A stretch of DNA of 64,000 nt from Sycon ciliatum (taxonomy: Eukaryota > Porifera > Calcarea > Leucosolenida > Sycettidae): positions 17,994,174-18,058,173 of the forward strand of contig NC_088654.1 of NCBI RefSeq assembly GCF_964019385.1. The letters run 5' to 3'. Below, one piece after another: positions 24,335-36,296 of the stretch. The notes beneath the pieces were generated by a model. It did not search any database, was not told where the DNA came from, and saw only the letters and a list, made by a program, of their open reading frames with translations. The number at the start of each line of letters is the position of its first letter. Position 1 is the stretch's first letter. Made by a program: the position numbers and the translations under genes.

Positions 24335-25030
24335 GAGTTACATAGAGGTATGTGGGTTTTTTATGTCTCGGTACCGGCTTTTCACCCCGTTTTTTGTCGG
24401 GGCACGCGGAGGAGTGTACGTGCACGGGCAGTACGTGGGTGTACAGGATGTGTGTGTGTGTGTACAGTACGTGTGGGTACAGTGAATGTGCGTAAGAGTG
24501 CATGAGTGTGCAGTAAGTGTGTGAGGGGCGGACGTGTGCATCCGATACAGGATTCCTTCTCTTGCAGGAACTGAACGGACGTCCAGCCCAATCACGGAAG
24601 TACAGCACCTCACATTGAATTTACTGGCAGTACTACTCCATGATGTATCTTTCGCAACCTAGCAGGGGAACTTTCGGGCATTTCGCAGAGATATTGTCTG
24701 CTCGGAGTGCACTGCTGATCATGTTATCCTGGCTGATGTGTGCTCGCCCGGTTGCCACCGGACCCAACCTGGCCTACTAGTGAGCATCCCAGGGCAAGTC
24801 TGGCCGGGTCTCCATAATGTTCATAGTAACTATACACTTGGCCACAGATGGTGGTCACAGTGCCCAAGACTTTGGCACACTGGCGCCATGCGCCACACTG
24901 CTCGTTTTCCTTGTCCAAATCTATGTGTGCTGCTCTCCTATCGGCCTCACTATCCTTTACATCGTGAGTGTGATTGCTCTGGTAGACCACTACCCCATGT
25001 ACTGAATAGTCGCTTTGTGAGTGAAAAGTT

Positions 25031-25175
25031 TTGTTTTTTCACGGCTGAGCGTAGCGAAAGAGTGCAAAAAACGTATTTTTCACTCACAAATATTTTCGTG
25101 CATTTGCTCTTGTTCTGCGCAACTCCGTTGAACCTGCCATCGTGGTCTTTGTTTTTCCTCGTGGTAGTTGAAGTT
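25031..25175. repeat. Dispersed repeat, copy 2 of 2
   Basis: Same sequence and orientation as 21510-21664. Confidence 0.8.
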
Positions 25176-25905
25176 GCCCGCCCACCCACCCTGGTTTCAT
25201 GGGAGTCGTCCGCTGTTCTTCTTGTCAATCTATGCCTATGTGTGTGGCTTATGATTATGACATACACCGGTTATTACATACCATTTCTTGCTATCTCTAT
25301 TCTTGGGTCTGACTGGCAGCGGGGCAGGAATTAATGAAGTAGAAAGGTTTTTTGGCCGAAAGGCGTGTTTTTCCTCTAGCCCGGTTGAGCGGTCGCGGCT
25401 AGGAATGTAGGGAGTCATTGTTTTTCAGGCGCTCCCCTGCTGCCCAGTCACCCATGCTCACCACTGGCCATGCTGTTTCACTTGATTTCACGGCCTTTTC
25501 TCCCGCTTGCTGGCGGTTCTTTGATGGATTTAGATGTTTTTCGGCTATTTATCTATTATGTGGCTGCGAGTGTGGTTTTCTGCTTCTACTCATTTCTGGA
25601 AAACCACCACGGTGGTGAGTGTGATTGCTCTGGTAGACCACTACCCCATGTACTGAATAGTCGCTTTGTGAGTGAAAAACTCTAGTTTCAAAAATTTGGG
25701 ATGCTCAATACCGTAGGCATGGGAGCAGAAGACCAGGCTAGGTGAATAGAAATGTTAGGTACAGGTAAGCCATTCCGTAATGGATGATGTGTGTTTGTGT
25801 CCGTGCGGCTATTGAAATTTCAGGAATGAAAAGAGATGCACCGAAAGCACGGAAGCTAAAGGCACAGTGAACATTTGTGAAATTATAGTGTGTGATTGTA
25901 CTTAC

Positions 25906-26012
25906 GACGAGCACAGCAAAGTTACTCAGATGTGTACACTGACAATAGGCTCTCTTGTCCTGGTTATTTTCATCTGGTGTAAGAAGACGGCAACCTTCCG
26001 TGCTCCAGCTGC
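25906..26012 (-). CDS. Gene 1 GPS exon
   Basis: 107 bp, acceptor catgtag and donor GTAAGT, phase 1-0. Encodes GSWSTEGCRLL then YCQCTHLSNFAVLV. This is the GPCR proteolysis site: the conserved W, the cysteines and the HLS tripeptide are all present. Family knowledge places self-cleavage between L and S, leaving SNFAVLV as the start of the tethered agonist. Confidence 0.94.
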
Positions 26013-26053
26013 CTACATGGAGTATGACAAAGTAGATCATGATTACATGAACT

Positions 26054-26268
26054 GTGTGTGTATGTGTTGATTTGTGTGTGTATGCGTGTGTGTGCGTGCG
26101 TGTGTGTATTCTGCGTGAATGTGTGTGTTTGTGTTTGTACAAGTGTGCAGCACAAGCTGCTAAGGCTTCTGCTGTAGCATTGCTATCATTGCCTCCGGCG
26201 ATGGGTGTCCAATGGTCCAACGGTGTGTGTGTGTGGGGGGGGGGGGGGTGGGTGCAGGTGTGTGTGTT

Positions 26269-26299
<31 letters not shown>

Positions 26300-26432
26300 T
26301 TGGTGGGTGTGTGGGTGTTTATGTGTATGTGCAGGTATGCATGTGTGTGTTTGTATGCTCACGCATGGGAGCGTGTGTGTGTGTGTGTGTGAGAAAGAGA
26401 GTGTGTGTGTGTGTGTGTTCCCATGTGTGTTA
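26054..26432. repeat. GT-rich microsatellite
   Basis: Imperfect GT repeat with a G12-13 run at about 26235, beginning about 40 bp upstream of the GPS exon acceptor. Confidence 0.92.
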
Positions 26433-26550
26433 AACTATGTGCTGGGTACATGAATACAAGTGTGCGCGTGTGCTGTGTGTCCGTGGATACGAGCATGCAT
26501 GCATCTGTGCATGCTGTACTGGAGTATGTTGGAACACACAATCCACTCAC

Positions 26551-26599
26551 CGCTTTGGAAGTCCCAGAATACACACGTAGTATTCACCACCACCCTTGC
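26551..26599 (-). CDS. Gene 1 GAIN-domain micro-exon (first GPS cysteine)
   Basis: 49 bp, acceptor atgcag and donor GTGAGT, phase 0-1. Encodes ARVVVNTTCVFWDFQSG, the typical C.fWd strand that supplies the first cysteine of the GPS motif. Phases match both neighbours. Confidence 0.86.
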
Positions 26600-26812
26600 C
26601 TGCATAGTTCACAACGCCAAACAATCCGCAATGCAGGGGAAGATGATAGATTTGCCTTCACATAGTTAAGGGACGAGTACTGCATACATGCATGCCTTGT
26701 GCAGGAGATAAGATGTGAAATGATCATTTGTATGAAGTTGGAGACTGGACTCGGTAAGGCTATAGTTTGTACCCTCTTTAGTATAATTATATTCTTGTTA
26801 TACTGTACAAAC

Positions 26813-27102
26813 CTCTTCCTCCACTAATTTGAAAGTGAAATTTGCTGGTTGCTGCAAGTCATCACCAGAAACAATATTCCCGATATTGACTGAAATCACG
26901 CCGGACAAGACATCGGTGTTGTCCGGAAGGCTGTGATCTATGAACAGTGTGGCTTTCTTGTAGAAGATGAAGGAGGTCCAGGATGTCGGACACATGCTTG
27001 AGTTGGTGGTGTAGATGTCAGATGTCAGCTGTGCTGCTGCTGCTGCTGCTGCTGTCTGGTGAAGGACAACACCTGGGATGTTTACCAGTAGCGTTGTATT
27101 CT
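26813..27102 (-). CDS. Gene 1 GAIN-domain exon 4
   Basis: 290 bp, acceptor ctcttcag and donor GTTTGT, phase 1-0. Contains a 7-Ala run encoded by a GCA/CAG microsatellite, then FIFYKKATLF, VLSGVISVNIGN and QQPANFTFKL. These are the conserved GAIN subdomain B strands (LF.....vlS.vIs..i......P..ftf). The alanine run is a probable length polymorphism inside the domain. Confidence 0.88.
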
Positions 27103-27221
27103 CTGAAGAGAAACAGGCAGACAGCGGAGCATGACTGCCATTGAAACAACAATATCATTACAATTATGATTAGACTCGGGTGGAGATTGTAATAGTATAA
27201 CAATAGTTTAGAGACTCATAT

Positions 27222-27905
<684 letters not shown>

Positions 27906-28331
27906 GAATCCTGTGTTTCACATCTAATCATGATCATCCGGTGATTGGAGGAAAGATCTGGGCTATATGGGCATTCAGCAGCCCTTGCGCAGTGGAGCCA
28001 AGTACTCGATCATTCCATAATATCTGCTCGAATGGCTCGTCAAGTCCGTCCACTAATTTAATAGATGGAATGCTCAAAAGTCATAACGGGAGGATACAGA
28101 GGAATGGAGAGAGAAAATTAAGTTTTAATCTTGTCCATAGGTTAAGATGCACATTTTTTCCGACATGACGCGCAATTTCACGTCAAATTTGGCGTAAAAC
28201 TCCAAATTTCGACGTGAGGTGCCGGTCACTCATGTTGTTTTTCAACGCGCGAGCCAAATAACGCGATCTGAACTTTCGCATCAGGTCAGAAATAACGTGC
28301 AACTTAACCTCTCTATTATCCCAGTACATAC

Positions 28332-28573
28332 CTGTGTTCTGAGTAAACACTTCAGCTGGTCCTAGAAATACCTCTTTCCCATGTGAAAGAGCTGCAAGAA
28401 GCTGTGCCTGGTCGGTGATGTTCAGGCAGCCTATGGCCAGGGCTATGTTTGGTTTCACAATACTGATCAGCGTATAGTTGCTCTGAATGGCACTCCGTGT
28501 GTAGGAGAAAAGCAGGGTCTCAAGAGACTGAGCAATCCTGTACAGGAAAAGCATGTAGATATTGTTCCACTGA
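28332..28573 (-). CDS. Gene 1 GAIN-domain exon 3
   Basis: 242 bp, acceptor atttcag and donor GTATGT, phase 2-1. Encodes QWNNIYMLFLYRIAQSLETL and continues into beta-rich GAIN sequence with SNYTLISIVKPNIALAIG. Confidence 0.84.
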
Positions 28574-29630
28574 CTGAAATCGGAAAAAAATGATTGAGAA
28601 CTGAGTTCGAATTTGCAGAGGGAATGGGAAGAGAGCGAGTCTGCTCTGAAACCTTTTTTTCCTATGACTGGAATCCAGGTAAACTATCAAAACGTTATTT
28701 TTTACTGGGAACACAGCTCTACAAAGAGACAAGTGGAGACAAACGCAAAACAAGCCACAGGGGATGTAGGGACGACGTGCCGATGTACAGGGAGCAACTC
28801 GACCGACCAGAGGTCTCGGCGTTAGCGTTGCTACGTGGCATCGAAAAACAACGGGCGGGGTTGCAGAGTCAAGTAGCAAAAATAATAATTTGGTGCGAGA
28901 AATTGGCTGCCCTCAATGGGATTACATCACTGTGCTTGCACAAGTGAGCATCCAGCGGCGTTTGTACCACTTTCTGGGCGTCAACCGGTCGTGCAAGTGA
29001 AGGGCGTCTAATATGGATTTCGGGTCGGATTTCAACGAGCACAAATGTACACGTCTCTTCCGTATGTACCTGCTCACACTGCTCAGCAAATCTATAGCCC
29101 CATTGTGCGCAGCCTATGTGATAAACTCCTTATTGCCATAGCTACTATTTTACCAAGCAGCTAAATTTTGATTTCTCTTTATCCGATCCCCGTGCATGTA
29201 GTTAATTTTCTCTTATTGGCCACAGGCCATCGTGAGAATAAAAGATTTCAATCAAATGCGAACAAGCATTCAGACTGATGCATAAAATTCTGGACACGAC
29301 CACTTTCCAAAAGGCTTTAATTATGTTGCGTGCATGCACAATCATTCCGTAAATGGATATAGACACATGCACATTCATTAGGCGCTCAGGAGATGCGTCT
29401 GCGCCTTGATCCTAGAGGGTGGTGGCGTTCCTGCGGATGCGGAAAACTCGGCTGACAAAAAAGAACACTCATAAAAGACATAACATTACACGCATGCGTG
29501 CACATACACACGCACACACAAATACACACACATGGGCACAGGCTCACCCTGCGAAGCAGTGTTTGAAGGAATGCACTAAGCAACTGCGGTAAAAGAAGCT
29601 GACAAGGGAGCCCTATATCAGAAACTGTAC

Positions 29631-29710
29631 CTTGGTCCAGTGTAAGCACTGACTGCTGAGCTATTTTGTTTCAAGATGTTATCAACAGTTGTCACTACAC
29701 TGGCTGCCAC
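29631..29710 (-). CDS. Gene 1 GAIN-domain exon 2
   Basis: 80 bp, acceptor accacag and donor GTACAG, phase 0-2. Encodes VAASVVTTVDNILKQNSS, the short GAIN helix usually written v..sv...ldnlL. Its phases fit both neighbours exactly, which is strong support for such a small exon. Confidence 0.8.
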
Positions 29711-30175
29711 CTGTGGTGAAAATCACGCACGCACAAAAATTGAATACACACGTAAAGGAATTTCTTGCTGGCGGAGCAAAGCAAAGTGCGATAGACGATA
29801 AATAATTTGTTGCATACTTTACAGTGTTTGAAATCACTGTTCTTATTGGAAATAAGGTACCTCATGCTTCTCTTTAACCCTGTTTTTCTTGTAGTTTGGC
29901 TCTTCACAAATACTAACCGATAGCTTTCCTATCCGGTCTTCTTTTTCATGACCTCCTTAAGCAGAGGTCATGAACATTTCAAGAATCAGATTTGCTGCTC
30001 GTGGCTGACACCTAATCATTCGGTCTTCTTCTCCATAATAATTATTTGTCTCAAAAATAGAGAGAGATTCCAGGCTTTCGAAGAGAGTGCTCATTCTGCT
30101 CAATACCGAAAGGTAGAGCTAGTTCAAACAATAATAAGAGGATGAAAAAGGTTTTTTACTGAGTTTCAAATACTA

Positions 30176-30475
30176 CAGTCCATTCATCGGAAACTGGCCC
30201 GCTGGCTTTTGAAAGTTGGATTTAGGCCGAATTGAGGATCAAAACCCACTTTAAATCTCAAAAATCTGGGTTTTGGATCTGCTTCTCCATACATTTTGCC
30301 ATGGCATACCTGTCCTAATTTTGTAAAACCTGGCTGAATTTCTATTTCCCTGTTCTTGAACTTTTCTAATTGCACGGGTCACACAATGCAGGATGTACTG
30401 TTGTTTTCACGATATCTACAACTATGTGAGAGAGACACCAAAACGTTAGGTTGCCAGTTTCCAATGAATGGACTG
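30176..30475. mobile_element. Tc1/mariner-type MITE, copy 1
   Basis: 300-bp element with ends CAGTCCATTCA and TGAATGGACTG flanked by TA. Same ends as 34066-34965 and 41735-42127, though its interior differs. Confidence 0.75.
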
Positions 30476-30653
30476 TAATTGATCACCAGAAAACAGTTAC
30501 TTTTACTGTTTTCTGTTGATCCCTTAGTACATGAAACTCAGAGTAAAACACTTTTTCATTCTCTTATTATCGTTTGATATTTCTGTCAATGTTGCTTTAC
30601 GTCCGCTTGGAAGTAATCAACGTGGAGACTGCTGTCGCTAACCATACATTCAC

Positions 30654-30833
30654 CTGCAGCCAGTCGGTGTGGTTGACACTCTGGCTTGCATTCATAGCAA
30701 TAGCCAGATTAGTAAGGACTTCAGCAGCATGGTCGATATCTCTGCTGGAGAGTGTGATGTTGTTCTCAGTTAGTGCCTGCAGCAAGCCACTAGTTTGCAC
30801 AATCTGCTGTGAATCACTAGCATTCAGTTGAGC
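30654..30833 (-). CDS. Gene 1 GAIN-domain exon 1
   Basis: 180 bp, acceptor caacag and donor GTGAAT, phase 0-0. Encodes the helical start of a GAIN domain: QIVQTSGLLQALTE, then DIDHAAEVLTNLAIAMNA, matching the family pattern of ..di..a..vL..l. It ends in HTDWLQ. Confidence 0.82.
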
Positions 30834-31255
30834 CTGTTGAAAAGGGTAGAATGCAGAAGGGTTCTTAATAAGTTGACCGACAGTTCCCCTTCACCCCACC
30901 CCCACGTTATATTCACCCATATGAAAGTCAATTTTACTACCACTGTCACACTGTCCCATCCCCTCCCCCCCCCCCTCACCACCCATCCCCTACCACCACA
31001 CACACAAACACCCCACAAACAAATGCACATGCTTCCAAGAAATCCACAAAGTACATAGTCCAAGGGACAAACCTCTTTTTGGAAATGCATTCAAATTTAC
31101 TAAGTGAGGGAGGGTAGCAAGAAAGAGCCACCGGTGTATGTATGTGTCCGTTTGATTCCCAGTAGGGTACATCGGCGTGGCACTGTCCCGGAAAGACAAG
31201 GGTGCTGGGCTCATATCTCGTTTGTGTATCCTTCTTCGGCAACACAAGCACTTAC

Positions 31256-32001
31256 GTTGGATAGCTGCTGCAGAGTTGCTGGTGGAGTTCGGCCAGTGGT
31301 ATTGCTGATGTTTCTCATGCTGGTGATTGCCTGGCTGCTTCTGCTTTGGGAGGTTGCAGGTAGCTGGGTGCTGCTTGCACTTACATGGCTTGTATGGCTG
31401 TTTTCAGTGCTACGTGTTGTGTTTCTTGCTTCAGCTGTACTAGGGCTACGTGGCTTAGATGCATGTGTGTTGCTGGTCAAGGGTACGCTGGAAGGGAATT
31501 CTGTGGAAGTATGATTCGTGCTTGTGACCTCTTGGTTCATGGTGCTGATTGGAAGTGTGTTGGTGCTACTGGGTGGGAGGTTGTTGGAACTGCTAGTTTG
31601 AAATGTGTTTGTGGTGCTGGTTGGAGTATTGTTCAAACTGCTAACTGGAATTTTGCTGGTGGTGGTGGTGGGTGGAATAGTGCTCAAACTACTGAATAGA
31701 AGTGGGCCAGTGTTAGTGGGTGATGTATTGTTCGAACTTCCAATTGGAATTGTGTTTGTACTATGAGTAAGATTTGTATGAGCAGTCCTTGAAGTTGTGT
31801 ATTGTGGACTTCTCACTTCGCTGCTTGCAGTGGTCGCAGGGGTACTGCTCACGGGAGGTATGGTTGCATTGTCGGAGGTCACAGTTTGCGGAGTGCTGGT
31901 GTTGCTACCTGATGATGTCCACTTTGGATTTGCTGAAGGCGTGTGAGTATTACTTGTAGAGTTGCTCGTCCATGGCGTCGTGGAAAGAGACGGACGGTCA
32001 T
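31256..32001 (-). CDS. Gene 1 mucin-like stalk exon
   Basis: 746 bp, acceptor gttgcag and donor GTAAGT, phase 1-0; 248 codons without a stop. Ser, Thr, Asn and Pro dominate, with many NxS/T sites and runs such as IPPTTTTSKIP, and there are no cysteines. This is a typical O-glycosylated stalk. Loosely repeated 13-15-residue units (TNTxPIS/SSNN.) are visible, so length may vary between alleles. Such stalks in aGPCRs hold ligand-binding modules away from the membrane. Confidence 0.85.
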
Positions 32002-32290
32002 CTGCAACATACATCACACATTGTGGATATTTGGCGCGATGTCGCGAAAAGCAAAGACGGTGATGGGTATTGCAGTACACTACGAGGCAGTTTCTAGATA
32101 TTAAATAATTGACCTGGAGACAAGGTGATGTCTATGGACAACTAGCTGTTTCAGTCTTGTTAGGTGTGACAAAAGAGTTCAGAATGACGGATAGCAATGA
32201 TGTTGCAACGAAGTCCTGTGAACAACGGTGCATTTCACATTAACTATACCATCTTTTCAAGGAAAGGGACACAGAGCAGTTGTACATTAC

Positions 32291-32608
32291 CTAATGCAGA
32301 ACTCTGGCAAGTCAAGATATCGGTCTGACGAAATGTTAGGCCATCATCGCAAGGGAATCTTGCTGAGGCGCATCCTGAAGAAATGTTTCTGCTTAGCATC
32401 GCGGTGCTTGGTAGGACGCAGTCACAACTGAAGTTTGTCGGCGGTCCATGGCACGATGGGTAGATTGTGCAGGCAGCGCAGGTTGGTATGGTAACACACG
32501 CTGTACCGTTGTAAGCCGTTCCAGCAGGACAGGAGCACATGTAGCCGAGAGCCTCACCAGGGAAACCATAGCAACGCACATCAGCACCATTGCATTTTGT
32601 GTTGACGA
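32291..32608 (-). CDS. Gene 1 EGF-like exon
   Basis: 318 bp, acceptor ttcacag and donor GTAATG, phase 1-1. It encodes 106 residues rich in cysteine. Near the start, CNGADVRCYG then YMCSCPAGTAYNGTACV gives an EGF-like spacing with the typical CxCPAG ending; a second partial Cys-rich segment follows (CAACTIYPSCHG, then NFSCDC). The region is extracellular. Calcium-binding residues are not obvious. Confidence 0.83.
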
Positions 32609-32849
32609 CTGTGAAAGCACACAGTTGTCATTGAAGACATCAGAAGATCATTGTCTAGATTCCAGATATATTGATTTTCTAAGTAGTTCAATCATCATTC
32701 ACATGTCCCCTGAACAGAAAGGTTGCAGGCTGTCCAAAAGAGTGCTCAATGCTGAATGGCAGAGCTACTTACAACAGAGGAAAGAGGATATTGAAAAAAA
32801 ACGAAACGAGTAGTCTGGTACACGAAACTCAAAGTTAAAACTAAGTACT

Positions 32850-33943
32850 AGTCGTGTCTGGGGTACCCCAGGGGTCCATACTTGGGCCGCTCCTATTTCT
32901 ACTGTACGTTAATGACTTGCCAGCCCTTGTGCCAAATGTAAGTCTTTTTGCTGACGACACTGCTCTGATGTGCTCCGACAGCTCGGCAGACAACCTCACG
33001 GCCTCCATGCAGTCCGGGGTCAACGCTACAGTAACATGGATGGAAACCTGGAAACTGAAGCCCAACCTCGCCAAAACCGAGGCCATGTTCTTCTCTCCCT
33101 CGCCCCCCACTCAGCTTCTGTATTTTCCTGGTCTAAATAGTACACCTATTAAAGTTGTTAACGAGCACAAGCACCTGGGCGTTATTCTCGACCGCCAACT
33201 CTCCTGGTCTCCACAAGTCCAGTCTGTGTGCAAGCGTGCGAGTGCGTCCTTAGGTATGCTACAACCCCACTGCCAACACTTGAATGATAACTGCAGAAAA
33301 TTGTTCTTTAAGTCGTACATTTTGCCTATATTTGACTATTGCGATATAGCTTGGTGCGGGTTGTCTCAGACTTTACTCCACAGACTGGAAGTACATCAAC
33401 GCTTGCTTCTGAAAATTCTGTTTCGAAAAGACCAAACATTTGCCTCCCTTTGTCTTTATAAACTTGCTTCCACGCACCCTCTTCTTGCCCGACATCAGCA
33501 GCATCTTTGTATCCTTGTGCAAAAAATCTTCCTAGCCCAAGTCCCGAAACATATTGCCAAGTACAACTGGTTTGTTACCACTAGACCAACACGCAATGCC
33601 TTATCACTGCCCCGAGCTAGTTCCTCTCTGTTTTTGAAATCCCCTTTCTTCTCAGCATACTCCCTTTGGTCTAACCTGCCTACTAGCATTAAGACATGCC
33701 AGGATATCAGGAAATTCAAAGTCCAGCTTTCCACACTGTCTCATCCGAAGTGATCCCATGTATTACTAATGTGCCTCCCTTTCTTTTTCTCTCCCTATCT
33801 CCTTTCCCTCTCTGACAGCATCTTTCTTTTTCTCCCTTTTAGCTTGCCGTGGTTGGCTATCACCTGACCTCTCATGTTTATTGGCAGTCTTCGGACGGGC
33901 CAGGAGATGTTGAATAAATAAATAAATAAAATAAATAAGTATT
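32850..33943 (+). mobile_element. CR1-like LINE 3' fragment
   Basis: 5' truncation falls inside RT; the 3' end is a short UTR and the tail tgttgaataaataaataaat. It sits between the EGF exon and the bridging exon, antisense to gene 1. Confidence 0.82.
32854..33753 (+). CDS. LINE RT fragment (palm to C-terminus)
   Basis: Open frame starting inside motif B (SGVPQGSILGPLLFLLYVND), then LFADDTALMC (motif C, catalytic Asps present), KHLGVILDRQLSW, and ending RKFKVQLSTLSHPK. No true start exists because of the 5' truncation; no lesion is seen in the remaining 299 codons. Confidence 0.85.
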   Translation: MSGVPQGSILGPLLFLLYVNDLPALVPNVSLFADDTALMCSDSSADNLTASMQSGVNATVTWMETWKLKPNLAKTEAMFFSPSPPTQLLYFPGLNSTPIKVVNEHKHLGVILDRQLSWSPQVQSVCKRASASLGMLQPHCQHLNDNCRKLFFKSYILPIFDYCDIAWCGLSQTLLHRLEVHQRLLLKILFRKDQTFASLCLYKLASTHPLLARHQQHLCILVQKIFLAQVPKHIAKYNWFVTTRPTRNALSLPRASSSLFLKSPFFSAYSLWSNLPTSIKTCQDIRKFKVQLSTLSHPK

Positions 33944-34065
33944 CATCTTCTTCTTTTTCCTTTTGTAATGTCGAGTACATGTACATGTACCTAAATGTAC
34001 ATGTAGCAACTCTAAAGTCACACAGTTGTAATTAAGTGTAATATGTCTACAGTTAATGGTCACTA

Positions 34066-34965
34066 CAGTCCATTCACAAAAGGATGGATTTCTAGTTTTT
34101 GGCCATAAATGGGTTAAACTTTTGAGTTTTTAGAGAATATTAGGCAATCCTCTTTGGAATTATCTTCCAAATATGTTTCTGAAGTCTACTTCGCCAAAAA
34201 GCAAACCGTAAGGAGAATAGGATTTCATCCAGGCTTTGCTCTAGGGTTAGCCCTTGGCGGATTATGCCGGCATAATATTTGGCATAATCTTGGGATTTCG
34301 TCAAAATATTATGCTCCGGCATTACACGGATTCCAACGAATAAGGTCGGCATAATCTTTCCGTTTAGACAAAATATTATGCTTGGGGCATAATACAGCTT
34401 TTTCAGAAAGCCTGCAGATGTTTTTTTTAAATACCCCAGTTACGACTCCTTGTCATAGCCCTTGGCCGATTATGCCGGCATAATATTTGGCATAATATTG
34501 GGATTTCGTCCAAAAATTATGCTCAGGCATAATATACGGATTCTAACGTGTACTTAGTCAGGTCGGCATAATCTTTCGGTTTAGACAAAAATTATGCTTA
34601 GGGCATGGCCGTGTGTGTATGCGTGGATTCTCAATCCTCTATGTACAGCGTGAATACATAGTGGAACCGAGCATAATTCAGCATAATTCAGCATATTTGT
34701 TGGCATAATTGTGGCATTATCAAAAGCATAATTTGACGATTGGCCGAGCATAGTCCGACAATGGCTATCTAGGGGCGCTGAATTGGGAAAATCCAGACCG
34801 TTTCAATCTACTTGCAACAGTACATTGTACGGTTCTCACCCAACTAGAGGTCCCTTTCTGGACCCTTTTCAAATAACAAATTTCGGGGCACTGCACCATG
34901 TACGCTAAAATCGGCAAAAACGGGAGCTCGCCAGACTCAAGGCCCCATTTTTTATGAATGGACTG
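34066..34965. mobile_element. Tc1/mariner-type MITE, copy 2, carrying a hAT insertion
   Basis: Ends CAGTCCATTCA / TGAATGGACTG with flanking TA. Interior is homologous to 41735-42127 but is split by 34248-34767. Confidence 0.78.
34248..34767. mobile_element. Nested or dimeric hAT-like MITE
   Basis: Starts TAGCCCTTGGCGGATTATGC and ends in GGCTA; flanked by TCTAGGGT and TCTAGGGG, a 7-of-8 duplication. A second left end begins at 34456, so a second copy was inserted into, or joined to, the first. Same family as 7423-7714 but inverted. Confidence 0.75.
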
Positions 34966-35162
34966 TAGATTTGAAGACTGTGTCGTTACACGCAAGTTGT
35001 CATAACCAAGGTCGGTATTCACGATGTTGGGTGCACATGTACATGTATAACATTTGGCCGATTTTGGCCAACCAAAGTGCCAAAACCGTATCCTTTCTCA
35101 GTAGACAGTGGCATTTACCACACATACACATGCAGTGCTTTCTTGAACTTCAGCAGTCTTAC

Positions 35163-35299
35163 TCTGTTTGATCCACAAGCCGACGGCCGTCTCGAACAGC
35201 ACTGGACTGTCTGCACTGTCTACGAATGCGTTGGTCTTTCGAATGGTTATCAGTGGGCAGAGGGATGCGTTCAGCGGAAAGGAATTGTTTGCAATTGTG
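35163..35299 (-). CDS. Probable bridging exon between LRRs and EGF module of gene 1
   Basis: Open 137-bp stretch with a strong pyrimidine-rich acceptor (ttgttcccag) and a GTAAGA donor. Its phase, 2 in and 1 out, is exactly what is needed to join the phase-2 LRR exons to the phase-1 EGF exon. It encodes about 45 residues with two N-glycosylation sites (NNS, NAS) and one cysteine. It may be a degenerate LRR C-cap, but no family motif is convincing. Support is splice logic only. Confidence 0.48.
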
Positions 35300-36238
35300 C
35301 TGGGAACAAACACAGTAGAGAAGAGCATACTGGTACAACAGACAGCAAAACTCCCCAGATCCGGATATCCCTAATACCAAGACTGCATACTGTAAGACAT
35401 GTTATTATAACGAGTCGCAAATTTAACGATTGTCCAAAATTCATAGGTTAACGAGAAGATATGTTAACGATCTTGCAGTATTCTGCCATATCCGAACACA
35501 GCATACTCAGTATATGAAGCAGTACGGCCTCAACGGATCTTATTATAACGAAGAAATGTCATCCGTTAAAACGTTAGATTTGCTTCCTCGTTATATGTAC
35601 ATGTCTTACAGTAACTGCATAGGTAAACGAGGCACATGTAAAGTTATGAGTGTAGTTGTAATCCTTTGTAAATCATTGTCCAGCTGGCAGCCTATCTGGG
35701 GGGCTCAAGACCTGTTTGTGTTTATGTACTTTTGCTAATACGGGCACGTCCGTCTACTGGGCACCTTTCCCACCCATCTAGAGTCACTAAAACTGGCATT
35801 TCAACGAAAAATACTCCTTGACAACTCTTCACTGATTTGAGGGAAAGACGCAAACGGGATTGATTGACATAAAAATGTTACACTCGGGTGGAAAGCCAAC
35901 GATTAATTTATCAGAAGAAAAAAGTTGGTCAGTGTTGTGCGATGTTATCATATAAGCTGATTGTAAAGTAACTGGTGGTGTAAGTGGATAATTACAGCGT
36001 AACTTGTAGCTCTTTGGCCCTTTTTACTTCTTATAAATAAAACTATGATTTCTTGCATTCAGTAAGACCGTATGTTCCTAGTTACGAGCAGTACGTTCGC
36101 TATCATACTATTGGGCAACGATCCCGTTTGACTTTGCGAAGTAAAATAACGAATACGTACATACGTACCTGTTCCCAATCTGCCCACATCTGGGGAGTTT
36201 CACTTTACATGAGAGTGCGAAACGAGAAGTTAACAGCC

Positions 36239-36296
36239 TATACCAGCTAAAGACATACCCGCTAAAGACATACCAGCTAAAGACATACCCGCGAAG
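36239..36296. repeat. 15-bp tandem repeat
   Basis: Four units of about agctaaagacatacc. On the minus strand each unit reads ggtatgtctttagct, so it contains a splice-donor-like GTATGT every 15 bp. Confidence 0.85.
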
